Below are positions 50,246 through 61,413 of a stretch of DNA of 64,000 bases, piece by piece. Every line of letters starts with the position of its first letter. The first letter of the stretch is position 1. Under the pieces are notes generated by a model. It made no database searches and had not been told where the DNA came from. It saw nothing but the letters and a program-made list of their open reading frames with translations. The stretch comes from Semisulcospira habei (taxonomy: Eukaryota > Mollusca > Gastropoda > Semisulcospiridae). The position numbers and the translations under genes are program-made. The stretch spans positions 162,498,574 through 162,562,573 of the forward strand of contig BTPG01000004.1 in assembly GCA_036245525.1 (NCBI GenBank). Reading direction: 5' to 3'.

Positions 50246-50636
50246 TATTGTCTTTGTGCATTTTTAGGGTACATAACAATTATCTGATCTCATTCATTTA
50301 CTGCATTCCTTTCCACTTTATCACATTTATAATGAACAAAATTGTATTCTAAATAAATGTGACAAAGCGTTTGCCCTTTGTGATTAAAACATATCGTTCG
50401 CTTTGCGACTAGAGAATGTTAGGGACAGAGTAGTTGTAAACGCGTGTCAGTGTCGGTGCCAATGCTGGTTGTGAGCTTGATTTCAGTCTATAAATCAGAA
50501 CATGCCTACAAGAGACTTATAACCACAAAATCGACATCGTGGCCTGTAGTCAGCTTTAGAAGATTTCTGGGAAGAATATATATTCTCATGATACAGGTCA
50601 AAGCTTGACCAAGAGCCATAAACTGACCGTGATATT
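50246..50636. other. Unclassified; short direct repeat
   Basis: GTGCATTTTTAGGGTACATA at about 50257 and the following ~30 bp (ATTATCTGATCTCATTCATT) recur at about 53102-53150. No gene. Confidence 0.6.
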
Positions 50637-50850
50637 TTGACCCCTTCACTGCCAGTCAGCACCAATTTCACGCTTGAAACAACTGAACCCTGATCGACAT
50701 TCGCCGCTTGGAAATGGCGCAAAATTGAAAAACATAGGACTACCAAGAGACATAAATCCTCATGAGCCCCCGCGGTCGCGGGGGCTCATGAGAGTTTATA
50801 TCTCTTGCAGCTGGGTAGCGTTCGCCTTGCCCCGTCAGTTACGGGGTTAA
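50637..50850. repeat. TTAA-type palindromic element with a strong hairpin P
   Basis: Outer ends TTGACCCCTTCACTGCC and ACGGGGTTAA. The centre is CATGAGCCCCCGCGGTCGCG followed by GGGGCTCATGAG (50760-50791), a nearly perfect hairpin. No coding. Confidence 0.7.
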
Positions 50851-51073
50851 GGGTGGAAACTGAATAGGTTTGCGCCAGGCTATAATGTTCCTACCCTTGA
50901 AACGTCATGGTCGGTTAGGCTGCCTCCAGAACCGTGATAAGACATGAGAGGACAACTCTAAAGTTTGGGAACTGCGACCTCAGGTCAATGAACTGACATT
51001 CTGACTGTTGACGTTGATTCCTGCTGTGCGCAGGACGAACACAACAACATCCGCAGCGTACCTCTCTCACTGT

Positions 51074-51076
<3 letters not shown>

Positions 51077-51152
<76 letters not shown>

Positions 51153-51357
51153 TGTAATGTGAGCATTGATTATTTGAAATGGAATTATTGTTGACTGTAC
51201 TTTTCACTATTATGTATACTTTTATATATAAAATTATTTGTGTATGTGTGTTTACGTGCGTGCTATAGCTTAGCAAGGACCCGATTGAAAAAAAGGTGAT
51301 TGAAGGTACCTAATCATTTATCCTTGAAAAATAAAGTTTCATTTCATTTCATTTCTT
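51077..51357 (+). mobile_element. (TG)n followed by a LINE 3' end
   Basis: (TG)n to about 51150, then about 200 bp ending GAAAAATAAAGTTTCATTTC and an (ATTTC)n tail. The tail matches the minus-strand piece at 46335-46358. Confidence 0.65.
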
Positions 51358-51399
51358 ACATTTTAAAAGGTGCCAGACATTTATTGTAGTGTTTACATT

Positions 51400-51660
51400 A
51401 GAGATGACTGGTTTTAACTACCTGTAATGTGCTTGTAGTTTATGTCTGTGGTTCCAATATAAAATAATTTTCTTCCAGTGTGTTTAGTCGAATGCGGATG
51501 TATATGTCCTGTACCATAGTGGTATAATATTATGCGTTTTACTTACCTGTTAGTTTCTTGTGCAATGGCGATTGTTTGTATGAATGAATGTGAAGCAGAC
51601 GTTCAGTTTCCCAATTTGGGATTAATTAAGTATTCTTTTCTGATCTGATCTTATCTTATC
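51400..51660 (+). mobile_element. Probable LINE 3' UTR
   Basis: Ends CCCAATTTGGGATTAATTAA, then TCTGATCTGATCTTATCTTATCC, a (TCTTA)-type tail like that of LINE G. No RT coding upstream. Confidence 0.4.
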
Positions 51661-52075
51661 CACCAGTAGAAGCCGCCACCCCCACCCCCCTCCCCCTTCT
51701 TTCCTGTTCAGCCCCTCGTCATAAAATATCGTGGAAAGTTCGCACTTCAGTTTTTACACTTAGTGGGCCGTGACGCGGAAGCCTTGATGTGGGTGATAAA
51801 GACGACAATTCCATGGAGAGACAGGGGATAAGTAACCAGCAGACGGATCAATGGCGGGGTTACAGACAGGGCACTACGCGGCTCTGCTGCGGTGGTTTAG
51901 CAGTCCGTGTCTTGTCTTATCACGAGTGAACAGGATATATAAATATTGCACGTCGTCAATAGCATTTTTCTACTTCAAGTAGCCGGCGTGCGGATTAATG
52001 CGAGTTTACTGTATAGACGTGTATGTACGCCATCTTGTCAGCGTTACACTCTGCATGGGCGACAGTGAAAGTAAT
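51661..52075. other. No supported gene
   Basis: Unclassified, with a C-rich patch at 51676-51700. Confidence 0.5.
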
Positions 52076-52292
52076 TTAACTCATTCTACCCCAACACCGA
52101 ATTCCTTAGATCTTGCCATTGTCCTCTGAAGACTGCATTGCAGTGCAGGACACAGATCGACCATGATAGTTCAAGGGTGATGCCAGAATAGCTTGGCGCC
52201 CGTAGGCGCCAAGCTATTCTGGCATCACCCTTGAACTATCATGGTCGATCCTTATCTTCCTGTGGTGTGTCTGGGCCCGTAGAATGAGTTAA
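52076..52292. repeat. TTAA-ended element with 46-bp perfect hairpin arms
   Basis: TTAACTCATTCTACC on the left and GTAGAATGAGTTAA on the right, ~215 bp apart. Inside, 52155-52200 is the exact reverse complement of 52205-52250, with a 4-bp loop (CGTA). Pieces of the arm (ATCGACCATGAT) recur near 1137 and 52755. Confidence 0.9.
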
Positions 52293-52345
52293 AAGAGTGA
52301 CAAATTAAATGATCAAAAGTCTAAATATACCCATTTACCAAAGGC

Positions 52346-52406
52346 TAGCAATAGATATAAATTCTTATGATCCGCTGGAGCTCATGCGAATTTGTATCTC
52401 TTGCAA
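52346..52406. repeat. Diverged hairpin P
   Basis: GATATAAATTCTTATGATCC and GGAGCTCATGCGAATTTGTA pair imperfectly and match the P pattern. Confidence 0.55.
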
Positions 52407-54595
52407 GTGGAGTAAGTTGGCTGAAGGGCTGTTCTGTTCCGTTTGAACCAAAAAGCTGAAAAGCTGAATCAGTCTACATGACACCCATGAATATGATTTT
52501 GAACTCTCGAATCGAGTGATGTACGGATGTCATCCGTCTGAGAAAAGCTTGAGGGTATCTGCAGTAAAGTTCACGCATTCAGCAAATGCTTCTGTCATTT
52601 TGATGTAGTATATACTACGGTGCCTTCTCGTATCAGTCGGGCAGGCCGTTGTTAGTGCTTGATGTCATTCATATATCATCATACCCAGCTTGGATGGACT
52701 GAGCGACCAGAAAAGCATTAGTCTAGTGTGTGCTTTTACCTCAGCGTCTGCTTGAATCGACCATGATTGCTCAAACATAATGCCTGATCAGCTAGGGCCC
52801 GGCTAGTCGACAAGCTATATGACATTTTTCAATCTGTCTCGTTCCATCTCCTTCGGTTTATGTAGTGTAAGTCATGCTCAGACGATTCCACTTGCCAAGA
52901 TGTCCGACGTCTAAGCCGTGCAAGAAGGAAATTAGCGCGAGAGACTGCTGCCAATAAGAATCTTAATTCTTCCTGAGCGGGCCAAAGGCGTCTTGAATTT
53001 CTTTCATGTGCATATCAGTCGGCTGGTGCATAATCTCCTCAGTGTGAACAATGCTTGACGGATATAAGCCGACACACTTGGCGTGTGGCCATCAATTTTC
53101 TGTGTGCATTTTTAGGGTACATGAAATTATCTGATCTCATTCATTTATAGTCGTTTCTTGAATACGTGCTTTATGCATGTCTTTTTGTTTGACAGTTGTG
53201 AGTGTTGTGAGCACCAGAACACAGTTCTAAATGGCATTGTCAATAACCTGGCCCGCATGAATGTATCCTGAAGCTACTACATGCACACACTGCCCAGGCG
53301 AGAGTGGCCGGTTATAAACAAAATCTAATACGATTTGGCACTTTGTGTTGCAATTCAGTGCGGCACAATTTAAAAAATGAACGCACATTTTTATGAGTGC
53401 ATGAGCTTCTTGCTTCCACTGTCCCGCGGTGCCCTCAGCCGATCACAAAATCATATTCATTAACATTCGTCAAGTGTGCGTTTGATGTCTTACTCGTATT
53501 ATGTGAACTATCACCCCACTTGCCGCCTACTCAGTTCACTCATCACTCTGCATTAGTCTTTAGATTGACTTAGGTTGTTGTGTGAATGGTTCTCATCAAT
53601 AGGTAATAGTATAGATCTGCGACAAATCACACTCAGTTCAAGAGTCATGATTGTCATTCAAGCTAGGCTGAATATACTCGCGCGCAGTGTTGGTTTTTCT
53701 GGTATATTTTACGTCCTTGTGAACACTAGCCTCCAAATTGATTTGTTGAAAAGAGCCGCAACTAATGTCTGGGGAGAATCGGATGGGGAGCGTCATGTCA
53801 TCATGAGAGAGACTCCAATGGCGTGCTGTTCAGTCGTCAGAAACCAGAGTTGCCGTTATGCTTTGTGATCAGTGCCCGGATGTGGCTGTCCGCAGGATGT
53901 AATGACACCATGTGTGTGGTATGGCCTCAGCCTGGCAGTGATGAGTAACTGCACTCTGCAATCTGTCTAAAGCTGCTCTCATAACTCGACTGAATGTGGA
54001 AACTGGATATTTGACTGGTTATGAAAAGCACATACTCGAGCTAACATGCGCTGTGCCGCTAATTCTGTTCGTCAGTCACCAGCCGCAGACACAATGCATG
54101 TAAACATGTATGCCGCAAGCTCACTAACAGTATAATGTCTAGGTTAACAGCATCAGTGTCGCAGGCTGAAATAATACATTTCTGCCTATTTGTCTTTTTT
54201 CATGCACGCTAATGACGTCAGTCGTAGCCAGAGATCCCTCGGCCGTTTCATCGCGTCAGAAAAAAAGAAGGCAGGAAGAAATCAGAGACTGAATTACCAA
54301 CAAGTCGATTGGGATACAAAAATAACTGTAACAACTGTAACAAATATTACGTTTCTTGTGTATGTTGTAGTAACTCCCCATGTTGAAACAGGATGTTTAA
54401 TGTATAAAATGCGTAATGGTACTGATAGTGTGAAAGTGAAAACTGAAAATGTATTCATTGTTCAGTAATGAGCATTTGTCAGGTCTCTGATATGCAGCAG
54501 GAGTTTCGTTGCCGAAACTGTGATGACGCAATGAATTTGACGACAGGCGCTCGACTACAAGCCCGGCGAACTTTCCTAACTTTCCTCTTTTCACG
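52407..54595. other. No supported gene
   Basis: 2.2 kb of mostly unique-looking DNA. A diverged ATCGACCATGATTGCTC hairpin arm lies near 52755, and the 48-bp direct repeat shared with 50257 lies at 53102-53150. Frames of up to 97 codons show no domain. Confidence 0.55.
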
Positions 54596-54705
54596 CATCG
54601 GAGAGCTCAGGTGTAGAGCGTTCGACTGACTCTCGTCCGAAAAGTTGTGCGTCTGAACACGGTTCAGTTTAGGTAAAAATTTGTTCAGATCTTTTTTGGG
54701 GTGCA
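54596..54705 (+). mobile_element. tRNA-derived SINE head and body start
   Basis: GAGCTCAGGTGTAGAGCGTT (box A region), CGACTGACTCTCGTCCGA, then a weak box B (GTCTGAACACGG), then AAATTTGTTCAGATCTTTTT. Head and body resemble the SINE at 4145-4235. Confidence 0.6.
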
Positions 54706-56169
54706 CCATTTTTTTAAATCGACTTCAGTCGTGGTGAACAAAAGACCTTAAGCCACAATGTTTGACGTTTTCCTTTCACACCTCGTGTGCATGCCGTCTG
54801 TCTGCCGGAATACAATATGAAGAAGTCCGCTTGTTTTTAAGGGAGGTAAACTGGTAGGCCAAGTTATGGGTGGAACGGAAATAGTTTTTTCGCGCTTTGA
54901 CGGTATGCTTGGCCGGTTTAGTGACAACATGGTGATCAAGACTATGTGCGAAGAAGAAGAGTCTTCACGGCAAATCAAAATCGGCCACAGTTTATCAGTT
55001 TTAGGCAAAGGCCGCACAGCGAGAAGTTTTATTTTTGTGTTGGAAAGGTGCAACGCCCCAACACACACCTGCTGCTTACCGCCTTGCAGTCGTGGTGGTT
55101 TGAATTTCTGGTACTGCTTTAAGTTGCAGACATGACTCAATCATGAGTAGTGTCAGTTCTTTGCAACACATCACCTGCAATAACCGTTTCCCAAATAGTC
55201 CACATCCAGCACAGGAGAAGGAAACCTATAAAATTTGTATCCCCTGACATCGGCTGTGTGAGTCTGTAAAGAGGCTCCGATCCGATGCCAGGGAACGTGA
55301 CACTTTAGGTGTCCAATTCCTTGTTCTGTGCATTCAGATCAGCTGAGAGAGCTTGGTGCTCTTGCTGTATTTGCAGTGCGGGCCATTGTATTGGCCCAGC
55401 CGTCTTGGGCTCGTATTGATTTCCGGTGCCTGTTTCCTATGGAGTACAAGACCCGTCCTCGACTGTCTGACATTACGTACACGGGGGCTGAGCGATCAGA
55501 CGGGGTGGAAAAAACACAGCTCAATTTCAACTGGTCCGACAACAGACTAAGTCACTGTTACGGTTTATCGGTTCCAATATACATCACGAACAGATCGTCT
55601 CCTCAGCCCGGTCAATCAAACACCAAGTGAACAGGTATTAGTCCATAAATCGCTGTTGATTGAGCCTTCATATTTTTTTTGTCTTGCAAAGATTCTACCC
55701 GTAAGGCATGTTCAATAGCAAGTTCCGTGAAAGTGCCTGGTGGAGCTACTCGAGGCTTACTTACCAAGGATCAGTTGCATGAGTGAGCTTAGTCCTGCGC
55801 CATCCACTAATCAAGATTCAAGATATGTATTGTCCCAAAAGGATATTCTTGTTACAGCTCACAGTTCATAAAAGAAAGAGGTTAAAGGGTTAGTATAAAA
55901 CAATCATAAAAAGTAGAATATAAATAAGTGCGATGATAAATATAATCACTAAACACGTCACATTCTGACTACGTATTACATAAAACATCTAATCGAATTA
56001 ATGTAAAGATCACGTTAAATGTCGTATTACACCACATCACTACAATTGTATCAAGTTATATATGTCGCTATCACAGTAGCAGTCATAAACTAGCATCATG
56101 GTATTACTACGACACTTTCGCCGCACAGTTGGAGTGCGCCTGAGTTCATCAGTGTTCAGGCATAGACAA
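54706..56169. other. No supported gene
   Basis: Unclassified. ATCAGTTGCATGAGTGAGCT near 55769 resembles GCCAGTTGCATGAACGAGCT near 59756, so a small repeat is shared. The frames at 54748-55140 and 55328-55630 match nothing I recognise. Confidence 0.55.
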
Positions 56170-56275
56170 TCATAGACTCCATAGACAATTAATTTTCCTG
56201 TCCCCCATAACCCGCGCGTCAGAGCCGTCCATTATCACTTCGGTGCCGTGGACGTTAAACCCCGAACTAACCAAG
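56170..56275 (+). mobile_element. Possible LINE/SINE 3' tail
   Basis: CCGTGGACGTTAAACCCCGA followed by ACTAACCAA resembles a molluscan LINE tail of the 'GACGTTAAAC(CAACTAA)' type. No coding is attached. Confidence 0.35.
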
Positions 56276-57660
56276 GTGCTCCGCTTCATGGCGGCGCAGA
56301 ACTAAACTAACTAATGCAACCGGCCCCAGCGTAAGGAAGGATCGACAGTCCTCACTTTGAGGAGGAGGGCAAACTGAGAAGCAATACTCAACAGACGCTT
56401 GTAAAATGCGGGGCTTGGCCTCGCGGGGAGGGGAGGGATGGGGCACATATGAGGTATGATCAGAAAGTAATGATAGTTGGGCCGCCATTTCTTTATTACT
56501 TAAGTCACATAAATAAAATTCGTATCAAAACAAATTTCAGCCTTTGCCCTTTATTCGTGCACAATATGGAGCTGGTATCTTCAGCAATGCCGCTGTGTGA
56601 CGTCAATGAAAAAGTGATGTAAACGGCTGTGCTTGAAAACAGTGGGTTGTCCATAATAGTGAATTTATTTCTACATTTTTAAAAGAGCGAAACTGTACGA
56701 CAGTCCAGTCAAAATCCAGACAAATTTGAAAGTTGTTTGATATGGTACTTGTGTATTGTCTGGCACTGACTGCAAGTGGATTGTGCAATTTAACTCTGAA
56801 AGAGAGGACCTTGAAGGCAAGTACTGGTCTGGCTGTAAAATTTCAGCCGGGAACGAGTAAACGTTGCTCTTTATTTACGTATTGATAGAAGAATACGCAT
56901 ACACTTTGTTTAGAGAAATGGTCAGAACATCTTGTCAGTGACCACAACTGAAGCCAAGGTCACTGTATCCTACAAAGAGGAGCAAAACATTCGTGTTCTT
57001 CCTCAGCCATCCAGTCCGTGCGGCCGTGACCAGTGCGACATTCGGTGCTTCCCTAAACTGAAAAAGAGGCTGGCGGGACGGAGTTTTCCCGCATCCAGGA
57101 CCTAGCAAAAGCCGTGAATTCACATGTCCGACCCTAACCTTCATTAAAATACCGCATCACCTTTGAATCTCGCCTGAAGTACCTGAAATTGTGCGTAAAC
57201 GGCGGAGGATAGAGCTATTACAAAATAAGAAAATTTCAAGTAAATTGGACTAAGGGTTTTGGTTTTACGGCACAACTATCACTACTTCTGATCAAACCTC
57301 GTACCTTCGTCTTCGCCCAGACAAGAGACTGATCGCCCATGCAGACCGACTAAAGGTAGTACCTACTATATTTAGATGCAGGCACTACTTATAAACAGTC
57401 GTGGCCGCCGATCAGAGAAAGTGAAAGAATTAATCACTTTGTGTACTCAGTCACCACTTGAATGACTACACGTCATCCTGTTCCGTTTTGACTCCGCCGG
57501 GCTGTCCCTGGCTCGGTTGTTATGACCTCAGTGCTAAATACACGCACTAACGTTTTGAATGTGCGTGTTTCTCTTACTGACAAAAAATAATGTTGTGTCT
57601 CAAGTATTTATTTTGTTTACGGTGCAAATATTAATAGTCTGGCGCGCGCGTATGCGTGTT

Positions 57661-57665
<5 letters not shown>
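56276..57665. other. No supported gene; presumed intron of the GPCR gene
   Basis: Unclassified sequence upstream of the GPCR exon. TGATCAGAAAGTAATGATAG at 56456 recalls a mariner end, but no transposase or second end was found. Confidence 0.5.

Positions 57666-57742
<77 letters not shown>
57666..57742. repeat. (TG)n directly upstream of an exon
   Basis: About 77 bp of (TG)n runs to within one base of the CAG splice acceptor of the GPCR exon, where a pyrimidine tract would normally be. Confidence 0.95.
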
Positions 57743-57745
<3 letters not shown>

Positions 57746-57846
57746 GTGGTAAAGATGATGATCATCGTGGTGTGTCTCTTCGTGCTGTGCTGGCTTCCGC
57801 TGCAGACCTACAACTTTCTCTCCGTCGTCAATGAGAACGTCAACCT
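57746..57846 (+). CDS. Exon of a class A neuropeptide GPCR (TM6 region)
   Basis: A 101-nt exon lies between a CAG acceptor (57743-57745) and a consensus donor (CCT|GTAAGT). It encodes VVKMMIIVVCLFVLCWLPLQ then TYNFLSVVNENVN. The VVKMM lead, the CWLP box (the Trp toggle-switch and Pro kink of transmembrane helix 6) and the step into extracellular loop 3 are diagnostic of rhodopsin-family peptide receptors. This form is closest in my memory to the tachykinin/leucokinin/luqin-RYamide receptor group, but the ligand cannot be decided from one exon. Helix 6 moves outward on activation to admit the G protein. The exon starts in phase with VVK and ends after two bases of a codon. No TM5 or TM7 exon was found in the window, so introns are long. 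It is intact, with no stop. Confidence 0.8.
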
Positions 57847-57906
57847 GTAAGTACATCATTCTGTTTCTTCTGCCTCCTTCACACACACACACGCACGAGC
57901 ACGCAT

Positions 57907-57908
<2 letters not shown>

Positions 57909-57962
<54 letters not shown>
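57909..57962. repeat. (CA)n in the intron after the GPCR exon
   Basis: About 54 bp of (CA)n starts 62 bp after the donor. It is complementary to the (TG)n on the other side of the exon. Confidence 0.95.
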
Positions 57963-57968
<6 letters not shown>

Positions 57969-58294
57969 CTGCATGCATGCATATTTGATGACGATTTACA
58001 GTATATTTTCACATTTTCTTTATAGCCTACTCCTGAAGGGCGGGGAAAAAGAAAGCATGATCTTGAGTCTTGTGAAGTAATGTGTGTGTTTGTCTGCATA
58101 CTAATCTAAAACAAGGCCTTACAAATTATAGATAATAGTTTCAAAATCACACACCAGTCGTCTGCTTGGAACAATAATACAACCTATAGTTACACCAAAA
58201 AGCTGAGCACGACGTCACGCAGAGCTCCGTCAGCACGAACCCAGTAAGGAAAAGGTCCTTAGGCCGACAGACACCGCATGGTTGTACGTGGGCC
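57963..58294. other. Intronic or intergenic DNA
   Basis: No frame or repeat recognised before the inverted-repeat element at 58295. Confidence 0.5.
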
Positions 58295-59190
58295 GCGACA
58301 TTTCTTTTCCCAAACGAGTTCCGTAACTCAAGCTCCACGCATAGTTCTGCCGACCAGCAGTGTGTCAAAGTGTGGCCTGTCGGCAGAGTGTTAGAGTGTG
58401 GCCTGTCGACAGTGTGTCAGAGTGTGGCCTATCGGCAGTGTGTCAGAGTGTGTCCGGACGGCAGTGTCAGCGTGTGGCCTGTCGGCAGTGTGAAAAGAGT
58501 GTGGCCTGTCGGCAGTGTGTCAGAGTGTGGCCTATCGGCAGTGTCTCAGAGTGTGGCCTGTCGGCAGTGAGAAAAGAGTGTTGCCTGTCGGCAGTGTGTC
58601 AAAGTGCGGCCTGTCGGTAGTGTGTCAGCGTGTCAGAGTGTGGCCTATCGGCAGTGTCTCAGAGTGTGGCCTGTCGGCAGTGTAAAAAGAGTATGGCCTA
58701 TCGGCAGTGTGTCAGAGTATGGCCTGTCGGCAGTGTGTCAGAGTGTGGCCTGTCGGTAGTGTGTCTGAGTGTGGCCTATCGGTAGTGTGTCAGATTGCGG
58801 CCGGTCCGCAGTGTGAAAAGAGTGTGGCCTCTCGGCAGTGTGTCAGAGTGTGGATTATCGGCAGTTTGTCAGAGTGTGGCCTGTCGGCAGTGTGAAAAGA
58901 GTATGGCCTATCGGCAGTGTGTCAGAGTGTGGCCTGACGGCAGTGTAAAAAGAACGTGGCCTATCGGCAGTGTGCCAGAGTGTGCCAGAGTGTGGCCTGT
59001 CGGCAGTGTGTCAGAGTGTGGCCTATCGGCAGTGTGTCGGAGTGTGGCTTGTCGGCAGTGTGTCAGAATGTGACCTGTCGGCAGTGTGCCAGAGTGTGGC
59101 CTGTCGGCAGTGTGTTAGAGTGTGGCTTGTCGGCAGAACTATGCGTGGAAACTGTGTTACGGAACTCGGTTGTGGAAAAAGAAATTTCGC
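58295..59190. mobile_element. Inverted-repeat element containing a minisatellite
   Basis: 58295-58354 (GCGACATTTCTTTTCCCAAA ... CATAGTTCTGCCGAC) is the imperfect reverse complement of 59129-59190 (GTCGGCAGAACTATGCGTGG ... AAAGAAATTTCGC). The space between is a 26-bp minisatellite. The arms look like TIRs of a MITE or foldback element. No transposase. Confidence 0.8.
58363..59128. repeat. 26-bp minisatellite, about 29 copies
   Basis: The unit is GTGTGGCCTGTCGGCAGTGT followed by GTCAGA, with CTGTCGG/CTATCGG and GTGTCAGA/GTGAAAAGA variants. Because 26 is not a multiple of three, all three frames rotate through the same 26-residue peptide (e.g. CVRVWPVGSVSECGLSAVCQ), so the open frames are by-products. 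Each unit carries the GTCGGCAG found at the inner edge of the arms. Confidence 0.95.
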
Positions 59191-59361
59191 TCGCGGGTCA
59201 CGACGACGGTCGATCAGTGGCAGCCGGAGAACCCTTGGCTGATTAGAGGAGTGCCAAACAAATGATGACGTCGGCAGAAATCAAGGGACAGTTCCCATGC
59301 TGTATCAACGAGAAAGCCAGTGTACGGTCAGGAGACAAAACTAGCCAAGCCAAAAACAATA

Positions 59362-59453
59362 TTAACCCTTTGGGTGTAAGTAGCAGTTTTAGTCGCGATG
59401 ATAACTGCAGGAATAATCGCGACTAAAACCGCTACCGACACCCAAAGGGTTAA
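59362..59453. repeat. TTAA-ended hairpin element
   Basis: TTAACCCTTTGGGTGT...AGCRGTTTTAGTCGCGA is mirrored by TCGCGACTAAAACCGCT...ACACCCAAAGGGTTAA. The terminal CCCTTT resembles piggyBac TIRs. Confidence 0.85.
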
Positions 59454-60018
59454 CGCTTATTTTAAATTTGAAACCCGGCTGTTGAATAACATAACCAAGC
59501 TGCGTTTATGAAGACACTCAATGACTGCAGAACCATAATAAACAGTTTAGTAGACCATTCAACTCTATATGGACAAAATATAGTCTGCGGTGTACGGTGC
59601 TCGAAGAAATTTCAATTTTGTACCGGCACTGTTCACTCCAGTTTCTTAGAACCCTGTACAACACTTCAGTTTACAGTTCAATGGTTGATACGACGCGGCT
59701 CCCAGGGGCTAGGGCTGGCTCTGCGCTACGCTGTACATAATTACATACTACCGGGGCCAGTTGCATGAACGAGCTTAAATCAAGCGCAAGCCACCACAAA
59801 AAAACTTGATGTCCCGTTATAAAGCGCAAATCAACTAGCAAGTTACGCCGCTATATCGGAGCACATCGCTTAGTGGCTTGCACATGTTCTGTGCTTACTG
59901 GCTCGCGTAACTGAGTCCCACGGGAGATCCTCACGAGGAGAAAACAGTCGTCTTTCGCCGTAATGGCGTATATGGCGTTATGGCTTGCTGAGGAGTCAAC
60001 AGTCATTAAATGCATCCC
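59454..60018. other. No supported gene
   Basis: Unclassified. It contains GGGGCCAGTTGCATGAACGA near 59753, shared with 55769. Confidence 0.55.
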
Positions 60019-60093
60019 GCATCAATAGCTGCGGAAGTGTCGTATAGCGTTGCCGCCGGCAAAGCTATACGACACTTTCACAGCTGTTGATGC
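60019..60093. repeat. Hairpin, ~30-bp arms
   Basis: GCATCAATAGCTGCGGAAGT...CGTATAGC pairs with GCTATACG...CACAGCTGTTGATGC. The spacer is about 15 bp. Confidence 0.85.
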
Positions 60094-60450
60094 TTGGCGC
60101 TTTGAGCAACGAGTTATTCGCACGTGCAACTGAGGCCAGGCTTTGGTAGCACAGTGCTCTGTCTTTGGCCGGCAGGGGCAGGGCGGGACGCCAGACAGCG
60201 CTCACATCCCAGTCTGCTTAGGGGTCGGCTCACGCTGACAGATTTAGCTTCCGGCAATGTGTGGTAAGCAAAAATTTGCCACTTGCCACATCGGCTTCGT
60301 GGCTCATGTTTCAATGTGCACGCAAAGTGTTTGTACTGACTGACCTGCCATTACCATATATGGAACAGCTCTCACACGCGCGGTTGAAATATTCCGAGCG
60401 GCTGCGGGAGTCCCATATGCATGGGAACTCGCTCCAACAAGGTTGAGCAA

Positions 60451-60535
60451 TTAACTCACTTGAGACGTGCCGCATACGGATACGCGGCTATTCGCCGCGT
60501 TTCCGCATGCGGCGCGTCTCCAATGCCGAGTTGAC
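60451..60535. repeat. TTAA-type mini-element
   Basis: TTAACTCACTTGAGACGTGC, then arms GACGTGCCGCATACGGATAC and CCGCATGCGGCGCGTC. The right end is degenerate (GAGTTGACA). Confidence 0.65.
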
Positions 60536-60539
60536 AGTC

Positions 60540-60880
60540 TCAAAGCCGTCGGCGTTCAGCTTCTCCGCCATTTTTTTCGGCTGGGAAGATGAAGAAACGA
60601 GAAGTGACGCGAGGACACCGCTGACTGGCTGAAAGGCAGCAACATTGCGGGCCGCAACAAGAAATTAATAGACTCGGATTGTATCGGGTGGCAAGTTGTG
60701 TCGGCAATATTGCTGGCGCCCCGCAATGTGGCCGCAACATTGCCGCCACACAAATTGCGTCCGGCAATAGGTGTTTGTGGTAGCGTGTGCCCTGCCCTTT
60801 AGCAGCCCCACGGCTACCCCCATCCATGTGCTCGAGCAACCAGCAACGAAAAACAAACTCTCATGAAAAAAATTGAACAT
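60540..60880. repeat. Region rich in GCAATATTGC / GCAACATTGC words
   Basis: Several near-palindromic GCAAYATTGC words (about 60637-60770), both direct and inverted, suggest a decayed DNA-transposon end or foldback. No frame. Confidence 0.4.
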
Positions 60881-61284
60881 AACAATTTACTAGTATTGTC
60901 GTGGGTTTTTTTCGGGAACCATTATGCTTTGTGTCATGGTCATTCACTGCATGTTACACGCTTCGCAGCCGTTCTGCACTGCGCAAGATACTTAGATCCC
61001 CTGGGTCTCACGAAATAATTTTCTGTTTTCCTGACCGAGATTGATCCCAGGCCCTTCCGTGGTTAGATGACGTCTGCCTTTACCTTCAGGGGTGGATGCA
61101 GGGGGGTGTCTGGATGTGGATAGTGTAGGAGGGTTGTCTGCACCACCCTCATTCCTCATGTGTAGCCAACCCCGCCCCCGCCCCAAACCCCCCACCCCAC
61201 CCCACCCCCCATCCTTAATATAGCCTGTATATAAATATCTATCAGAACTCAGCTATATAACCAAAAGAACATGCGTGTATGCTA

Positions 61285-61289
<5 letters not shown>
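60881..61289. other. No supported gene
   Basis: Unclassified, with a C-rich patch at 61176-61211. Confidence 0.5.
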
Positions 61290-61333
<44 letters not shown>

Positions 61334-61336
61334 GCA

Positions 61337-61411
<75 letters not shown>
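61290..61411. repeat. (CA)n-(CACG)n-(CA)n microsatellite
   Basis: (CA)n with a CACGCACG core at about 61329-61357. Confidence 0.95.

Positions 61412-61413
<2 letters not shown>

Noticed and set aside
56452..56540. Mariner-type transposon end
   Set aside because: TGATCAGAAAGTAATG recalls mariner TIRs, but I found neither a second inverted end nor any transposase motif.
58360..59246. Open frames with VWPVGSVSECG-type repeats as a repeat protein
   Set aside because: All three plus-strand frames give the same rotating peptide because the unit is 26 bp, and the region is bracketed by inverted repeats. This is a minisatellite, not a gene.
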